From positions 82,502,020-82,566,019 of the forward strand of contig CM054058.1 of the NCBI GenBank assembly GCA_028641055.1: DNA of 64,000 nucleotides. Direction: 5' to 3'. The stretch comes from Alopecurus myosuroides. Taxonomy: Eukaryota; Streptophyta; Magnoliopsida; Poales; Poaceae. This document shows positions 62,764 to 64,000 of the stretch, in pieces; within the stretch, counting starts at the first letter, position 1, and each line of letters opens with the position of its first letter. Made by a program: the position numbers and the translations under genes. Under the pieces are notes generated by a model. The model was given only the letters and a program-made list of their open reading frames with translations, was not told the origin of the DNA and did no database searches.

Positions 62764-64000
62764 TCGTGGATAACATTCAATTTCTTATTTACTCGCTGTC
62801 CAAGAACAACACCTACAACAAAATTGCTAGCATCCATAGTTTTAAATAGCCCGCTATAGCCTCGCTAAAGCTTTTCCGGAGCCCTCCCGCTAAAGCTATA
62901 CACTTCTAACGCCAAATTAAAAATAACGTTAATAGCCTGCTAAATCCCGCTATAGCGCTAAATTTGGAGTCGCTTAGCCCGCTAAACCGTTATAGTTGAA
63001 GGAGGGATGTAGTTTAGTTGCATAAAACCATTTATGTACCACAAGTATTTCTTCTTATTTTTAACGTATACATGATGCATTGATGCAACTCTTAGTTACT
63101 AAATATGTGTGTCAAATATATGTGATACATAATACATGATGGTTGATTGTATGTTTAATTTTTAGAAAAATTCATGATTTAAAGAGAAACGCTAAATGGA
63201 CGTCTGGCCGAGCTGCCGCTAAATGAAATAGCCAATCAGGTGGCTGAACAATAGGAGCAGTAGTTAAAGCCTTCTATAAAGTTTCAAAAGATTCCTTGCA
63301 ATCATCATCAAAAACAAAAGGTACATCTTTTCGAAGAAGATTAGTAAGAGGCTTTGATATTTACAGAAATCTTTAATAAACCTCCTATAAAAACCAGCAT
63401 GACCAAGAACACTACGAATACCTCTAACATCCCTGGGATAGGGCATTTTCTCTATTGCTTCCACTTTAGCTCTGTCAACTTCAATACCTCTTTCACAAAT
63501 TTTATGTCCAAGAACAATTCCTCCATTAACCATAAAGTGGCATTTCTCCCAATTAAGAACAAGATTAGTTCCCTCACATCTCTGCAAAATTTTATCAAGA
63601 TTGTGAAAAAAATTATCAAAAGAAGTTCCACAGACAGAGAAATCGTCCATGAATACTTCCACAATTTCTTCACAAAAGCCATGAAAAATAGCAGACATGC
63701 ATCTTTGAAACGTAGCCGGAGAATTACACAAACCAAAAGGCATACGTCTATAAGCATAAGTTCCGTAAGGACGATTAAAGTTTGTTTTCTCTTGATCTTG
63801 TTTCCTAACAACAATTTGAGCAAACCCAGAATAACCATCAAGAAAACAAAAATAAGTTTTGTTAGACAACCTCTCTAGCATTTGAGCAATAAAGGGTAAA
63901 ATATAAGGATCTTTCTTAGTAACTTTATTATCCTTTCTAAAATCAATGCACATTCTATAACCAACTACTACTCTTTGTGGAATAAGCTCATTATTTTCAT
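62764..64000 (-). pseudogene. Athila-like gypsy pol fragment (RT, start of RNase H), runs off the window
   Basis: RT from the window edge to about 63232: MCIDFRKDNKVTKKDPYILP, FCFLDGYSGFAQIVV, YAYRRMPFGLCNSPATFQRC, the active site VFMDDFSVCG, and GIEVDRAKVEAIEKMPYPRD. A frameshift after RRFIKDFCK (near 63357) and a stop near 63272 break it. The frame then resumes beyond a small insertion with MDASNFVVGVVLGQRVNKKL (62837 leftward), the start of RNase H, and is cut by CACTA E after NVIHE. This wording is typical of the Athila lineage. It is the outermost layer of the nest. Confidence 0.88.
62838..63231. mobile_element. Small insertion in Athila pol, candidate MITE
   Basis: About 390 bp that interrupts RT/RNase H between QPPDW and MDASN. 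It starts near TTTTAAATAGCCCGCTATAG, has internal CCGCTAAA words, and ends near GCCGCTAAATGAAATAGCC, giving weak inverted similarity of the ends. No clear target duplication. Some of the original pol bases at the site seem to be lost. Confidence 0.35.

Overview
The window is repeat-dense plant nuclear DNA. The element families point to a grass, probably a cool-season (Pooideae/Triticeae-like) genome: a Ty3/gypsy LTR beginning TGATACGTCTC with a tRNA-Asp-type primer site, Tat/Retand-like gypsy elements with an antisense gene, CACTA elements with short subterminal repeats, and an Athila-like pol. Species cannot be fixed from sequence alone. No intact host gene is visible; the only host-derived coding sequence I recognise is a two-exon fragment of a GH1 beta-glucosidase gene.

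Layout, outermost first. An Athila-like pol gene (minus strand, right end, 62764-64000 and beyond) is interrupted by a CACTA element 'E' whose right end is near 62760 and whose left end lies outside the window. Two nests sit inside E. Nest 1: LTR retrotransposon 'B' (1161-29019, TSD ACATC) contains LTR retrotransposon 'A' (3030-20845, TSD ATATG), which contains CACTA element 'F' (7985-15832, TSD ACA). Nest 2: non-autonomous LTR element 'W' (32420-61478, TSD GACAT/GACGT) contains gypsy element 'C' (38552-61099, TSD ACTAG), which contains 'D' (48126-56666, TSD GTTGG), an element with 4-kb LTRs and only about 0.5 kb between them. Without their inserts A is 9,965 bp, B 10,038 bp, C about 14.0 kb and W about 6.5 kb.

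A and B are two copies of one family, lying in opposite orientations. Each has a sense gag-protease ORF that ends in the same truncated start of reverse transcriptase, so RT, RNase H and integrase are missing from the family. Each also has a converging, intron-containing gene on the opposite strand of its 3' half with its own TATA box. C keeps a complete but mutated gag-PR-RT-RH-IN set and also carries an eight-exon antisense gene at the matching place. CACTA F carries a TNPA-like gene with a Ulp1-like domain and an RNase H1 N-terminal-like domain, plus a gutted TNP2 transposase. CACTA E carries a decayed TNPA/Ulp1 gene that holds the GH1 fragment between its exons.

The most interesting items are the conserved spliced antisense gene, the Pol III-like A box/B box/T-run unit inside both LTRs of D, the domain fusion in CACTA F, and a ~90-bp-arm hairpin inside F.
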